DNA of 34,226 bases from assembly GCA_028284635.1 (NCBI GenBank), contig JANQRJ010000008.1, positions 1 through 34,226 of the forward strand, in the 5' to 3' direction. The DNA comes from Pelagicoccus sp. (GTDB lineage: Bacteria > Verrucomicrobiota > Verrucomicrobiia > Opitutales > Opitutaceae). The notes under the pieces are model-generated. The model saw only the letters and a list, made by a program, of their open reading frames with translations, made no database searches and had not been told where the DNA came from. A program made the translations under genes and the position numbers. Positions 17,649-26,404 of this stretch are shown here, piece after piece. Within the stretch, counting starts at the first letter, position 1, and each line of letters begins with the position of its first letter.

Positions 17649-18680
17649 ATGATCATTCCCAAACCCCGGAAGCTAGACGAACAGCAACTGCAAGAGCTGC
17701 GCAACATCGTAGCGGAGTTCGATTGCTCGATCCAGGTGATCGAAGGCGCGGGCCAAAACGTGTACGCTATCGTGGGCGACGAGCGGCACGAGTTGATGAT
17801 AAACCGCATAGAGGGCCTGACCTACGTCGATCGAGTAGACACTATTCAGTCCCCGCACAAGCTGCTCGATATCCGATCCGAATTGCGGAACCATAGGGTC
17901 GTCTTTGGCGGCGTCGAGCTCGGCAAGCAGCTCCTGCTCATCGGCGGTCACTGTACCATCGATCCCAAGCAGCCGAACCTCTTCTACGAGACAGCCCACG
18001 CCTTGAAGGAAGCCGGAGCTCATGCCTTGAGAGGAGGGGTATGGAAGCCCCGCACCAATCCGTATTCGTATCAAGGAGACAGCAAGGCGCTGGAGATCCT
18101 CATGGAGGCCTCGCGCCAGACAGGCCTGCCGGTGGATGCCGAAGTGATGGACGAGGAACAGCTCGATCTCGCCCTGGACGCAGGGGTGCACATGTTGCAG
18201 GTCGGCACGCGCAACGCCCTCAACTACTCGCTGCTTCGCCGGATCGGCCAGCGAATTGCTGGTCGCGACACGGTTGTATTGCTGAAGCGGGGACGCCATG
18301 TGGGACCGATCGACGAGTTCATCTCCGCGGCGGAGTATATCGTGACCTTCGGCAACCCCAATGTCCTGCTTTGCCCTCGCGGCACGCTTCCCGGCTTAGA
18401 GGGCTACCGCAATCAGCCGGACGAAAGCATCACTCCGCTGCTCAAGAGCCGCACCTGGGCGCCGGTAGTGGTCGATCCTTCGCACTCTGTCGGCAAAGCG
18501 ATGTACGTGGAGGCGGCGAGCATGGCGGCGGTTGCCTATGGGGCAGATGGGCTCTGCATCGAAGCGCACCTAGATCCGCTTAACGGCTTGGGCGACGATC
18601 CCAAGCAGGCCGTCACGCCAGAGGTCTTCGCGAAGCTGGCCGCCAAGTGCCAAGCGGTCTGGGAACTTCGCCAAAGGTAG
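17649..18680 (+). CDS. aroF: 3-deoxy-7-phosphoheptulonate (DAHP) synthase, type I-beta
   Basis: This enzyme joins phosphoenolpyruvate and erythrose 4-phosphate, the first step of the shikimate pathway to aromatic amino acids. The 343-residue protein has an N-terminal ferredoxin-like domain (residues about 1-75; MIIPKPRKLDEQQLQEL) and a TIM barrel with GGHCTIDPKQ, LRGGVWKPRTNPYSYQG, VLLKRGRHV, LLCPRGT, VVVDPSHSVGK and GLCIEAHLDP. The N-terminal domain places it with the Thermotoga/Bacillus I-beta group, where it mediates feedback by aromatic amino acids. The in-frame TTG at 17631 was rejected in favour of ATG 17649. A 320-base gap with the AAATGATTTTGC element precedes it, and an R4 pair overlaps its stop codon region. 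Confidence 0.93.
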   Translation: MIIPKPRKLDEQQLQELRNIVAEFDCSIQVIEGAGQNVYAIVGDERHELMINRIEGLTYVDRVDTIQSPHKLLDIRSELRNHRVVFGGVELGKQLLLIGGHCTIDPKQPNLFYETAHALKEAGAHALRGGVWKPRTNPYSYQGDSKALEILMEASRQTGLPVDAEVMDEEQLDLALDAGVHMLQVGTRNALNYSLLRRIGQRIAGRDTVVLLKRGRHVGPIDEFISAAEYIVTFGNPNVLLCPRGTLPGLEGYRNQPDESITPLLKSRTWAPVVVDPSHSVGKAMYVEAASMAAVAYGADGLCIEAHLDPLNGLGDDPKQAVTPEVFAKLAAKCQAVWELRQR

Positions 18681-18755
18681 GGACCGCTCGGCGATCGGTC
18701 CGCGATGCAGGATCGATATCTTCACGCCGCGGACCGCTCGGCGATCGGTCCCTAC
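18677..18755. repeat. REP family R4 inverted pair
   Basis: Two units with stem GGACCG / CGGTCC (18681-18701 and 18731-18751) are identical in the core. The outer GTAG (18677) and CTAC (18752-18755) show they are an inverted pair with a few mismatches. The element begins in the last codons of the DAHP synthase gene, the TAG stop being part of its GTAG head. Confidence 0.75.
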
Positions 18756-18809
18756 CTCTATTGAGGAAAACGCTTTCCATTTTTCGCTTCGCGCCCTGTT
18801 CTGCGCCGC

Positions 18810-19622
18810 ATGGAGACTGGATTGGAAAAGCGCATCGCCGTCGGGCGCCAAGTGGTGGAAGGCCAGATACCTTATTTCGTGGAGAGCTTCGGCAGGGTGG
18901 CCAGCGATTGGAAGTACGACGGCTCCCGGGTGACCGAGGCCGATCTTCACCTTTCCGGAGCTTTTTCCGCTGCTCTTCTCGATGAATTCCCCGATGACCA
19001 GTTCTTCAGCGAAGAGCTGGAGCATGGAGACGATGCCATTGCGGCGACTTCCCGTTTCGCCTGGCTGGTCGATCCGATCGATGGAACGAACAATTTCGCT
19101 CGCGGCATCCCAAACTGCTCGATATCGGTTGCCTTGCTGGAAGAAGGGAATCCGGTTTATGGATACATCTACGATCATGGTACTCGCCAGCTCGTCCATG
19201 GCGGATCGGATCGTGGGCTTTGGCTGGATGATCGACGCCAGGAGCGGATGGCCACGGATATAGGCAGGCAGAGCATTTTATCGATCCAGTCGCTGGACGA
19301 CGAGACGGCCTTGAAGGAGGAAAACGCGTTGCAGATGCGCTTCAAACAGCGGGCCTTCGGCAGCAGCGCTATCCATATGGCATATGCGGCGCTCGGCTGG
19401 ACGGACGGATTGATCGCCCATCGGGTGAAGTCGTGGGACATCGCGGCTGGAGTTGCCATATTGGCTGCCGTTGGCGGAAGTACTCGATTTTTCGATACGG
19501 AAGTTTTTCCGGTGCGAGAGTTTTCCACGAAAACGAAAGGCTTCGGCCATATCGCCGGCAGTCACGAGATGTGCGACGCGATCGAAGAGACGATAGGTCG
19601 GCGTTGTTCGTATCGGATCTGA
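18810..19622 (+). CDS. Inositol-monophosphatase-family phosphatase
   Basis: The 270-residue protein belongs to the IMPase/FBPase fold, which uses metal ions to remove phosphate from small molecules. Visible motifs in order: SEEL (67-70, metal-binding Glu), WLVDPIDGTNNFARGIP (85-101, metal Asp residues and the LVDPIDGT motif), and KSWDIAAGVAIL (207-218, with W209-D210). Family members act on inositol 1-phosphate, histidinol phosphate (HisN) or 3'-phosphoadenosine phosphate (CysQ). The motifs do not decide, and no pathway neighbour helps. The last ~14 codons and the stop are part of an inverted duplication (see 19580-19824), so the encoded C-terminus may have been reshaped by a repeat insertion. 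Confidence 0.85.
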   Translation: METGLEKRIAVGRQVVEGQIPYFVESFGRVASDWKYDGSRVTEADLHLSGAFSAALLDEFPDDQFFSEELEHGDDAIAATSRFAWLVDPIDGTNNFARGIPNCSISVALLEEGNPVYGYIYDHGTRQLVHGGSDRGLWLDDRRQERMATDIGRQSILSIQSLDDETALKEENALQMRFKQRAFGSSAIHMAYAALGWTDGLIAHRVKSWDIAAGVAILAAVGGSTRFFDTEVFPVREFSTKTKGFGHIAGSHEMCDAIEETIGRRCSYRI

Positions 19623-19824
19623 GAGGGCTTTGCCGGGGCGTGTTTCAAAGTGTCGCCTTCCGATTCGCGCCGCTGTGCCAAACTCTTTCGAGTTCGGCTA
19701 CCAAAGCAAGCTTCGCGCAGTCGAGGTAGCCGAACTCGAAAGAGTTTGGTAAGCCCAGGCGACACTTTGCCCCCCAGAAAGCCCTCTCAGATCGGATACG
19801 AACAACGCCAACCTTTCGTCGATC
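19580..19824. repeat. REP family R5 pair inside a large inverted duplication of the phosphatase 3' end
   Basis: The core has GTAG-headed units 19678-19701 (minus orientation) and 19726-19749 (plus), stem CC..AACTC / GAGTT..GG, with GTAG facing inward. Outside the core, the arms extend with the host gene sequence: 19600-19631 is the reverse complement of 19778-19809 with a single mismatch, and similarity reaches 19580/19824. The left arm covers the last coding bases and TGA of the phosphatase gene. A second R5 pair at 29156-29227 does not show this host extension. Confidence 0.85.
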
Positions 19825-19831
19825 CTGGTTA

Positions 19832-19843
19832 ATATACGTATAT
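19832..19843. promoter_or_regulatory. Perfect palindrome ahead of the efflux operon, possible operator
   Basis: ATATACGTATAT is a perfect 12-base palindrome about 136 bases before the adaptor-protein start, in the AT-rich leader that probably holds the promoter of the RND operon. TetR-type repressors often control such operons through palindromes, but no regulator gene is adjacent. The link is only positional. Confidence 0.2.
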
Positions 19844-19978
19844 CGATAGCAAGCTGTAGAGTCATTGTTTTACCGTGATTTTCATCGCTTTGATTTGACG
19901 AAATAGCATCATCTTCCGGACACCGAATCAGATAGATGTCTCTGTAGCCCCTAGTCAGCCAACAACCAAACCGATCCC

Positions 19979-21058
19979 ATGAGTCCGTCATTCGAAAAAA
20001 CCGCCTATTGTCCTTTCCTTGCAGCTCTCGCCATTTTTCTATCGGCCTGTGGCTCGAAAGAGGAAGAAGCCGTCCCTCAAGCTGGGGTCCGCCCGGTCAA
20101 GCTGTTGACTCTGGAGGCGGCGAGCAGGGAGATGTCGCGTCGCTATCCCGCCACAATCGAGGCAGCGACTTCTCGTGACGTTTCCTTTTCAGTAGGTGGC
20201 CTGATTGTCGAAGTACCGGTCAAGGAGGCGGAAGAGATCCAGGAAGACGCAATCATCGCGCGAATCGATTCACGGGATTTTCAGAGCCAATTCGATTCCG
20301 CCAAGGCTCAGTTCGACAACGCGGAGGAGGAGTACCAGAGAGCGGTGCGTCTGGCTAGCGGAGACGCGATTGCCAGGAGCGCTTTGGAGCAGCGAAAGTC
20401 GCAGCGGGATGTAGCGAAGGCTCAATTCGAATCCGCCCAGAAGGCGTTGAACGATACGATTCTGAGATCCCCCATTTCGGGCGTGATCACCAAGGTCTTC
20501 GTCTCTCCATTGGAGAACGTCGGCGCAGGGAAGCCAGTTGCTACGGTGATCGCTCCAGACGGTTTGCAGGCGACAGTGAATCTTCCAGCAAAAGTGGTCG
20601 CCAATATTGAAAACCGCGTCGACAAGTCGGCGTTTGTCCTTCTAGACGCGGCTCCTTCCGAACGCATCCCTGCGGAATTCAAGGAAGCTACGCTGGAGGC
20701 GGATGTTGCCACTCAGACTTTCGGCGTGACCTTCACTTTTCGAAGTCCTGAGAACCTTCTCATACTGCCCGGCATGAATGCGACGATGGAGCTTTCTTCC
20801 TCCGCTGTGGAGGTCGATGGGTCGGCGCCAAAAGTCGCTGTGCCGCTCGGATCCGTGCTTTCGGATGGAGGAGCCCAGTATGTTTGGGTTGTAGACAGCG
20901 ACTCGATGGCGGTTTCCAGGCGAGAGGTCGAGATCGAGGACAGCATTGGAGAAATGGTGGTCGTTCTCGAAGGCCTTTCCGTTGGAGAGACGATTGCGGC
21001 GGCAGGGGCTTCCTATCTTTCCGAAGGCATGCTTGTTCGGCCTTGGGGCGCCGACTAG
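19979..21058 (+). CDS. RND efflux periplasmic adaptor (membrane fusion lipoprotein)
   Basis: The 359-residue protein links the inner-membrane pump and outer-membrane channel of a tripartite exporter. The N-terminus has a lipoprotein signal with LSAC (Cys24), predicting a lipid anchor. After it come the HlyD/AcrA-type parts: a lipoyl-like half (SVGGLIVEVPVKEAEEIQEDAIIARID), a short alpha-hairpin (FQSQFDSAKAQFDNAEEEY and following), the second lipoyl half (DTILRSPISGVI), and the beta-barrel and membrane-proximal domains. It is the first gene of a three-gene operon, 48 bases before the pump. An AT-rich, palindromic leader precedes the start at 19979. Confidence 0.92.
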   Translation: MSPSFEKTAYCPFLAALAIFLSACGSKEEEAVPQAGVRPVKLLTLEAASREMSRRYPATIEAATSRDVSFSVGGLIVEVPVKEAEEIQEDAIIARIDSRDFQSQFDSAKAQFDNAEEEYQRAVRLASGDAIARSALEQRKSQRDVAKAQFESAQKALNDTILRSPISGVITKVFVSPLENVGAGKPVATVIAPDGLQATVNLPAKVVANIENRVDKSAFVLLDAAPSERIPAEFKEATLEADVATQTFGVTFTFRSPENLLILPGMNATMELSSSAVEVDGSAPKVAVPLGSVLSDGGAQYVWVVDSDSMAVSRREVEIEDSIGEMVVVLEGLSVGETIAAAGASYLSEGMLVRPWGAD

Positions 21059-21106
21059 GCATAGCGCTAATCCTTCTTGGGACAGTAACCGCAAGAGCTC
21101 ACGCGC

Positions 21107-24100
21107 ATGAATATAGCCGAATTTACTATAAGGAATAAACTCCTGAGCGTTATCGCTATACTGATATTCGTCTTCGGAGGTTGGTCAGCCTATCAGAACA
21201 TGGCTCGCTTCGAGGATCCGGAGTTCACCATACGTATTGCCCAGATAAATACGCCTTATCCGGGAGCGAGTCCGTACGAGGTTGCGGAAGAAGTCACCGA
21301 TCCGCTGGAAAAAGCCCTGCAGCAGCTTCAGGAAGTGGAGACCATCACCTCCACCTCTTCTGCGGGAATGTCCGAAATCCAGGTGGAGATCAAATACGAG
21401 TTTTCCAAGTCCAAGAGCGATCTGCAGCTGATCTGGACCAAGGTTCGCAACAAGATGAAAGACGCCGAGCGCTCCCTGCCTCCGGGCGCCGCTCCTCCAA
21501 TCGTCAACGACGATTTCGGAGATGTTTATGGTCTCTACTATTTTCTAACCGGAGAAGGTTATACGATGTCGGAACTCAGGCGTTACGCCAAGGAACTGCA
21601 GAGTTCGCTTCTGCTTGCCGAAGGCGTTGCCAAGGTCGCCATTAGCGGCGAGTCCAAGGAAGCGATCTTCGTGGAGATCTCTCGACAAAACGCGGCTAAT
21701 CTGGGCGTGTCCATTGGCAATGTATACAATGCGCTCTCGCAGCAAAACGCCGTGGTAGCGGCGGGGGACTTGCAGATAGGCAACCAACGCCTGGTGATCG
21801 ATCCTTCCGGAGCCATCGATTCCGTTGAATCCATTCGCAACCTCCTGGTTTCGACCGCAGCCGATGGCAAACTCATATATCTGAGCGATATTGCAAACGT
21901 TTGGCGAGGCTACCAGACGCCAGAGGAGAAAGCGTTTCGCTACAACGGCCAGCCTGCTCTTGCTCTGGGCGTATCGAATGTGCTCGGGGCGAATGTCGTG
22001 AAGATGGGCGATGCGGTTGATGCCAAGCTAGCCGAGACTGAGAGCCTTCGGCCCATTGGGATGGAGCTGCACGAATACTATCACCAAGGCAAAGTGGTCG
22101 ACGCCTCGGTGCGAAATTTCGTGAACAACGTGATCGCCGCTCTGGTGATTGTGATCGTAACCCTCCTGGTTTTCATGGGCCTCAGGTCGGCCATCGTCAT
22201 TGGAACGGTTCTGCTGCTGACCATTTTCGCCACGCTCATGACAATGCAGCTTTCCGGTATTCCGATGCACAGGATATCGCTTGGCGCCTTGATCATCGCT
22301 CTCGGCATGATGGTGGATAACGCTATTGTAGTGACGGAAGGGATACTCGTTGGCGTGCAACGCGGCAGCAGGAAGCTGGATATCGCCAAATCGATCGTCA
22401 CGCAAACCAAGTGGCCGCTTCTGGGCGGCACTTTGGTGGGGATCATCGCCTTTGCTCCGATCGGCTTCGCCCCTGGAAGCACGGCCGAATTCACGGGACA
22501 TCTTTTCTGGGTTATATTGATTTCCCTGTTGTATAGCTGGCTCTTCGCCATCACTATCACCCCGCTTTTCTGCTATTGGCTTTTCAGCGAAGCGAAGAGC
22601 GGTCAACAGGATGAGGAGAAGCAGGAGGCCCTTTTCTTTCGCCTCTATCGAGGCCTTATAGAGAAGGCGCTTGCCGTTCGTTGGCTTGTCGCTGCAACGG
22701 CGCTTGGCATGTTTCTCGCTTCCGTTTGGGGCTTTCAGTTCGTAAAGCCGGGCTTCTTTCCCGCTTCGACCACGCCGCAGCTGGTCATCGACTACTGGCT
22801 TCCGCAAGGCACGGATATCGCTCAAACGCGTCAAGACGCCGAGGCTATCGAAGCCTACGTGTCCGAATTGGAAGGGATCGAGGCGGTGCAGACCCTTATT
22901 GGAGCCGGCGGTCTGCGCTTCATGCTGGTCTATAGTGGCCAGTCTCCAAATAGTTCATACGCTCAGCTTCTGGCTAGAGTCGAAGACTATAAGGCTATCG
23001 GCTCCTTGATGCCCAAGGTGCAGAAGCATATCGAAGCGAACTTTCCCAACGCTCAGGCCAAGGTCTGGCAGTTTGTCCTCGGCCCGGGAGGAGGCTCGAA
23101 AATCGAAGCGACCTTCAAGGGACCTGATCCAGCAGTCCTTCGCCGTCTGGCCAACGAGGCCAAGGCGGTTATGATCGCCGATGGCGGAGCTCTTTCGATC
23201 AAGGACGACTGGCGTCAAGCAGTGCCTGTCATCGAACCGATCTACTCGGAAAGCAAGGCCCGTCGAGCGGGCGTCTCCCGGGAGGATCTCGCAGTGGCTT
23301 TGCAAACGAACTTCTCGGGAAAATCGGTCGGCGTCTATCGCGAAGGAAACGACCTGATCCCGATCATCGCTCGAGCTCCCGCTTCGGAACGCAAGGGGGT
23401 GGAGGATATCGCCAACCTTCTGGTAGCGAGCACTACCACGGGAAAGGTCGTGCCGATCGAGCAAGTCGTCGACGGCTTCAAGACGGTTTGGCGCGACGGC
23501 CTGGTAAAACGCGAAGATCGCGCCTGGACGATAAAAGCCCAAAGCGATCCTTATCCAGGCGAACTGGCTTCCGATCTGCTCGCTCGCATCAGGCCGAAAA
23601 TCGAGGCCATAGAGCTTCCCGACGGCTATACTTTGGAGTGGGATGGCGAATACGGGGATTCCAAGGAGTCCAACGATAATCTCGCTTCGACAATACCTTT
23701 CGGTTTTGGAGCAATGGTACTCGTCGTGGTCATTCTGTTCGGGGCCTTGCGCCAGCCGATCGTAATATGGCTCACTGTTCCGCTTTGCTTGATTGGCGTA
23801 GTCATAGGCCTCGTGGTGACGCGGAGTCCTATGGAGTTCATGGCGATCCTCGGTCTTCTCTCGCTCTCCGGTCTTCTTATAAAGAACGCTATCGTTCTTG
23901 TGGATCAGATCGACTACGAGATCAGGAGCGGAGCTCCTCGCTACGATGCGGTCATCAGCTCTGCCGTCAGTCGCTTGAGGCCAGTGATGATGGGCACCTT
24001 GACTACCGTTCTTGGCGTTATACCGCTGTTCTTCGACGCCTTCTTCTCATCGATGGCGGTGGTCCTGGTCTTTGGCCTGACATTCGCTACTGCGCTCACG

Positions 24101-24169
24101 CTTATTGTCGTTCCCGCCCTCTACGCCATCTTCTTTAGAATCCGTTCGGAGGAATCCAAAAATGCATAA
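21107..24169 (+). CDS. RND-family multidrug-type efflux pump, inner-membrane subunit
   Basis: This is the proton-driven transporter of the tripartite system (1020 aa). It has the 12-segment RND layout: TM1 near residues 10-30, a first porter domain (YPGASPYEVAEEVTDPLEKAL), TM2-6 (DASVRNFVNNVIAALVIV), a second periplasmic domain, and TM8-12 ending IVVPALYAIFF. The proton-relay motif in TM4 reads GMMVDNAIVV with D404, and one Asp is replaced by Asn relative to the AcrB double Asp. LLSLSGLLIKNAIVLVDQID is the TM10-11 counterpart with the conserved lysine. This places it in the HAE-1-like branch, but with the single-Asp pattern seen in many Bacteroidetes and Gammaproteobacteria pumps of the MexK/VexF type. 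Export substrate unknown. Its last codons overlap the next gene by 8 bases. Confidence 0.93.
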   Translation: MNIAEFTIRNKLLSVIAILIFVFGGWSAYQNMARFEDPEFTIRIAQINTPYPGASPYEVAEEVTDPLEKALQQLQEVETITSTSSAGMSEIQVEIKYEFSKSKSDLQLIWTKVRNKMKDAERSLPPGAAPPIVNDDFGDVYGLYYFLTGEGYTMSELRRYAKELQSSLLLAEGVAKVAISGESKEAIFVEISRQNAANLGVSIGNVYNALSQQNAVVAAGDLQIGNQRLVIDPSGAIDSVESIRNLLVSTAADGKLIYLSDIANVWRGYQTPEEKAFRYNGQPALALGVSNVLGANVVKMGDAVDAKLAETESLRPIGMELHEYYHQGKVVDASVRNFVNNVIAALVIVIVTLLVFMGLRSAIVIGTVLLLTIFATLMTMQLSGIPMHRISLGALIIALGMMVDNAIVVTEGILVGVQRGSRKLDIAKSIVTQTKWPLLGGTLVGIIAFAPIGFAPGSTAEFTGHLFWVILISLLYSWLFAITITPLFCYWLFSEAKSGQQDEEKQEALFFRLYRGLIEKALAVRWLVAATALGMFLASVWGFQFVKPGFFPASTTPQLVIDYWLPQGTDIAQTRQDAEAIEAYVSELEGIEAVQTLIGAGGLRFMLVYSGQSPNSSYAQLLARVEDYKAIGSLMPKVQKHIEANFPNAQAKVWQFVLGPGGGSKIEATFKGPDPAVLRRLANEAKAVMIADGGALSIKDDWRQAVPVIEPIYSESKARRAGVSREDLAVALQTNFSGKSVGVYREGNDLIPIIARAPASERKGVEDIANLLVASTTTGKVVPIEQVVDGFKTVWRDGLVKREDRAWTIKAQSDPYPGELASDLLARIRPKIEAIELPDGYTLEWDGEYGDSKESNDNLASTIPFGFGAMVLVVVILFGALRQPIVIWLTVPLCLIGVVIGLVVTRSPMEFMAILGLLSLSGLLIKNAIVLVDQIDYEIRSGAPRYDAVISSAVSRLRPVMMGTLTTVLGVIPLFFDAFFSSMAVVLVFGLTFATALTLIVVPALYAIFFRIRSEESKNA
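24148..24154 (+). promoter_or_regulatory. Ribosome binding site deciding the start of the outer-membrane factor
   Basis: GGAGGAA lies within the pump gene, 7 bases before the ATG at 24162. It selects this start over the upstream in-frame start at 24105 and suggests coupled translation. Confidence 0.7.
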
Positions 24170-25562
24170 CGCTTACAAGAACGCTCTCTGCGTATCCTCA
24201 ATTCTACTACTGTCGGCCTGCGCTTCGACCGGCTCGAAGGAAAAGACCGAATCCGCCGTGCGGGAATCAACTCGAGAGCAGGTTCCCTCAACTCCCGGCT
24301 CTTGGGTTGGCCCTGAGCAGGCCGGCGAGGTTGAGGTAGGTTGGATCGCATCCTTCGAAGATCCGACGCTTGTCAAACTGGTCGAGGAAGCTCAGGCGAA
24401 CAACAGGGACCTCAGAGCGGCCGCTACTAATGTCGAACGCTCGCGGGCGTTAGCCGTCCAGGCCGGTGCCGCTTTGCTTCCGTCCGTCGGCATGACGGGA
24501 GGCGCCGCTCGTTCCGGTAACGCCGACAGCTCGCTCCCGCGCAGCGATCGCTTTTCGGTAGGCGCCCAGATCGATTGGGAGCTCGACCTGTGGGGTCGCG
24601 TACGCTCAGGAGCCGAAGCCGCCGTAGCCAGCGCCGAAGCCGCCGAGGCCGACTATCGCTATACGCAACACTCCATCGCGGCTGCTGCGGCCAAAGCCTA
24701 TTTCACGAACATCGAAGCGAACCTCCAGCTCGGAGTCGCTCGCGAGAATCTCGATATCAGCGAAGACACGCTGCGAATCGTCGAGTTGAAGCACGAAAAC
24801 GGTGCCGCTTCCGCTCAGGATCTCGCGCTTGCTCGATCCGATCTGGCTGCGGCCCGCGAAAGCCTGGCAAACTTGGAAGGCTCGCAACGCGATGCGGCGC
24901 GTTCCCTGGAGGTGCTGCTTGGCCGTTATCCCAGCGCGGAACTGGAGGTGCGGGATTCGCTTCCTCCAGCGCCTCCTCAGCCGCCAGCCGGCGTTCCCGC
25001 GGAAATACTCGAGCGGCGTCCCGATATTATTGCGGCCGAAAGACGTGTCGCCTCAGCCTTCAACGCTCTCAATCAGTCAAAGGCTGCCCGTCTGCCTTCG
25101 GTGAGCTTGACCGCAAACGCGGGGGGCGCGTCGAGCTCGCTTTCCAACTTGCTAGACCCAGCCAATGTGGCTTGGCAATTGGGCGGGAACTTGCTTGCTC
25201 CGATCTTCGATGCCGGCGCCCGAAAGGCTCAGGTGGAAGTCTCCACTGCTGACCAGAAGCAAGCCTTGGCGGCCTATGGCAAGGCGGCTCTCAATGCGTT
25301 TCAGGAAGTTGAGTCGAGCCTTGATCAGGGCGTCGTTCTGGTAGAGCGCATATCGGAGCTCGACGAGGTCATGAAGCAAAGCGAGGAAGCCTACCGTCTC
25401 GCGGAGCTGCGCTACAAGGAAGGAGAGTCCGATCTCCTCGACCTGCTCACCATCCAGCGAAGATTGATCTCCGCGAAGTCCAGCCTCGCCTCCGTACAGC
25501 GCCTGCTTCTGGAGCAAAGAGTCAATCTACACCTGGCCTTGGGCGGAGAGTGGGAAAGCTGA
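24162..25562 (+). CDS. Outer-membrane efflux channel, NodT/OprM-type lipoprotein
   Basis: The 466-residue protein is the outer-membrane exit duct. It has a lipobox LLLSAC (Cys20) and two repeated TolC-like halves: WIASFEDPTLVKLVEEAQANNRDL and SFSVGAQIDWELDLWGRVRSG in the first, VPAEILERRPDIIAAERRVASAFNAL and WQLGGNLLAPIFDAGARKAQ in the second, ending with RYKEGESDLLDLLTIQRRL. The pattern is that of NodT-family factors. It overlaps the pump gene by 8 bases (24162-24169) and completes the operon, so the whole exporter is present in one transcript. No transcription terminator is obvious after 25562. Confidence 0.92.
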   Translation: MHNAYKNALCVSSILLLSACASTGSKEKTESAVRESTREQVPSTPGSWVGPEQAGEVEVGWIASFEDPTLVKLVEEAQANNRDLRAAATNVERSRALAVQAGAALLPSVGMTGGAARSGNADSSLPRSDRFSVGAQIDWELDLWGRVRSGAEAAVASAEAAEADYRYTQHSIAAAAAKAYFTNIEANLQLGVARENLDISEDTLRIVELKHENGAASAQDLALARSDLAAARESLANLEGSQRDAARSLEVLLGRYPSAELEVRDSLPPAPPQPPAGVPAEILERRPDIIAAERRVASAFNALNQSKAARLPSVSLTANAGGASSSLSNLLDPANVAWQLGGNLLAPIFDAGARKAQVEVSTADQKQALAAYGKAALNAFQEVESSLDQGVVLVERISELDEVMKQSEEAYRLAELRYKEGESDLLDLLTIQRRLISAKSSLASVQRLLLEQRVNLHLALGGEWES

Positions 25563-25721
25563 TAGCGTTCTTCGGTTTTCAGATGAGTTTTCCGTGGCTC
25601 CTATCGGATAATCATACAGATGTAACCAAATTTTAGGTACGGAGTGCGTTACTGGAGGCGCATCTCGCTCGTCGGGTGAACTTCGTCAGCGAGATTCAAA
25701 GAGATGGGAACTCGGTTTGAG

Positions 25722-25794
25722 GTAGGGCCCGATCGCCGAGCGGGCCGCGTAGAATGGATCCTGCAACACGGTCCGCACGGCGATCGGGCCTTAC
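25722..25794. repeat. REP family R4 variant, inverted pair
   Basis: Left unit is GTAG followed by GGCCCG-a-TCG-c-CGA-g-CGGGCC (25722-25746), with mismatched bases changed from the R4 consensus but the same stem architecture; the right unit (25771-25794) is the imperfect reverse complement ending in TTAC. The compensating change GGACCG to GGCCCG with CGGTCC to CGGGCC keeps the stem. Confidence 0.7.
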
Positions 25795-25892
25795 CAGAAC
25801 ACTGTCTTAATCGTATCCTGGCAAAGCCAGGCCTTCCGCATTTAACTTTCCAACGTTAGAGAATTAAATGCGAAGGATGGGGCCGAAGGTTT

Positions 25893-25978
25893 GTGAATCG
25901 CAGAGGGTACATTCCCCGCCGCTTGCAGCGTCGCTGACTTCTGCGATCTCCGGAGCCCCGAAGGGGCGAAGGATTCAC
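25893..25978. other. 86-base multibranched hairpin, copy A
   Basis: GTGAATC / GATTCAC closes the structure. Stem CGCAGA / TCTGCG is stacked on it, with inner CGCT / AGCG (loop TGC), and a second arm GCCCC / GGGGC (loop GAA). Copy B is at 27041-27126, where it includes the stop codon of the 174-aa gene. Could be a terminator-like or processing signal. Confidence 0.5.
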
Positions 25979-26009
25979 TTTTTGGACTAATCCCAAACAG
26001 AGTTTTCGA

Positions 26010-26110
26010 AATAATGATTTTGCTGCTAAATGATTTTGCTTTTCCCTTTTATCCTTCGGGGTGTTGCGAGCTGCTTTTTTGCAAAATCATTTAGTGGCAA
26101 AATCATTATT
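26010..26110. repeat. AAATGATTTTGC inverted-repeat element, copy 2
   Basis: Arms 26010-26039 and 26081-26110 are reverse complements (30 bases, one mismatch), each with two AAATGATTTTGC-type units. The 41-base centre holds a T-run before the right arm. Part of the duplication; see 27158-27258 for its twin. Confidence 0.75.
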
Positions 26111-26363
26111 CTGTATTGCCGGTCGAGGGGAGATTAGGATTAGGAGGAAGAGGAAGATTAGGATTGGGAGTTTTTCGCGCGAAAGGCTGAAGGGATTTAG
26201 ACTGAAGGCTGAAGGTGGATTTCAGCGGCCTTCAGTCCTCAGCCTATTTAGCCTCTGGCTTTGCCAGCTTAGGTTCTTCTTGGGTGTCGATGTCGGAGCG
26301 TATGGCGGGAGATCTGCCAGGCAGACGAGGATGCCTTGGCAAAAGGTATGTCGATTTTCGTGC

Positions 26364-26395
26364 TTGAGTTTATTCTTAATAAAACATAACGTTAT
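26364..26395 (+). promoter_or_regulatory. Putative promoter with overlapping palindromic operator for the small gene pair
   Basis: A TTGAGT (26364-26369) is followed after 17 bases by TAACGT (26387-26392), an acceptable -35/-10 pair. ATAACGTTAT (26386-26395) is a perfect palindrome lying over the -10, and TTATT-CTT-AATAA (26370-26382) is a small inverted repeat in the spacer. This arrangement would suit a self-repressed promoter. It is read by eye only. Confidence 0.35.
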
Positions 26396-26404
26396 GAAAG
26401 AAAG

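Larger units (their letters stand above)
25880..26339. repeat. Left copy of a large direct duplication, with a truncated mocA fragment
   Basis: This stretch matches 27028-27723 almost base for base for most of its length. It begins with the sequence that ends the 174-aa gene (GGGCCG..GGTTTGTGA), runs through the multibranched hairpin, the AAATGATTTTGC element and the GAAGGCTGAAGG repeat. It then enters the last ~55 bases of mocA (minus strand), skips about 215 bases present in the intact gene (27476-27690), and ends within a second mocA segment at CTTGG. No equivalent of the small gene pair remains at its left end. Confidence 0.85.
25563..26404. other. Intergenic region of repeats and a duplication remnant
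   Basis: No credible gene. Order: about 155 bases of unremarkable sequence, an R4 variant pair (25722-25794), a hairpin CCTTCCGCATTTAA / TTAAATGCGAAGG (25832-25876, one bulge), and the left copy of the large duplication (about 25880-26339) that ends in a broken mocA fragment. The last 65 bases lead into the small gene pair. Confidence 0.7.
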
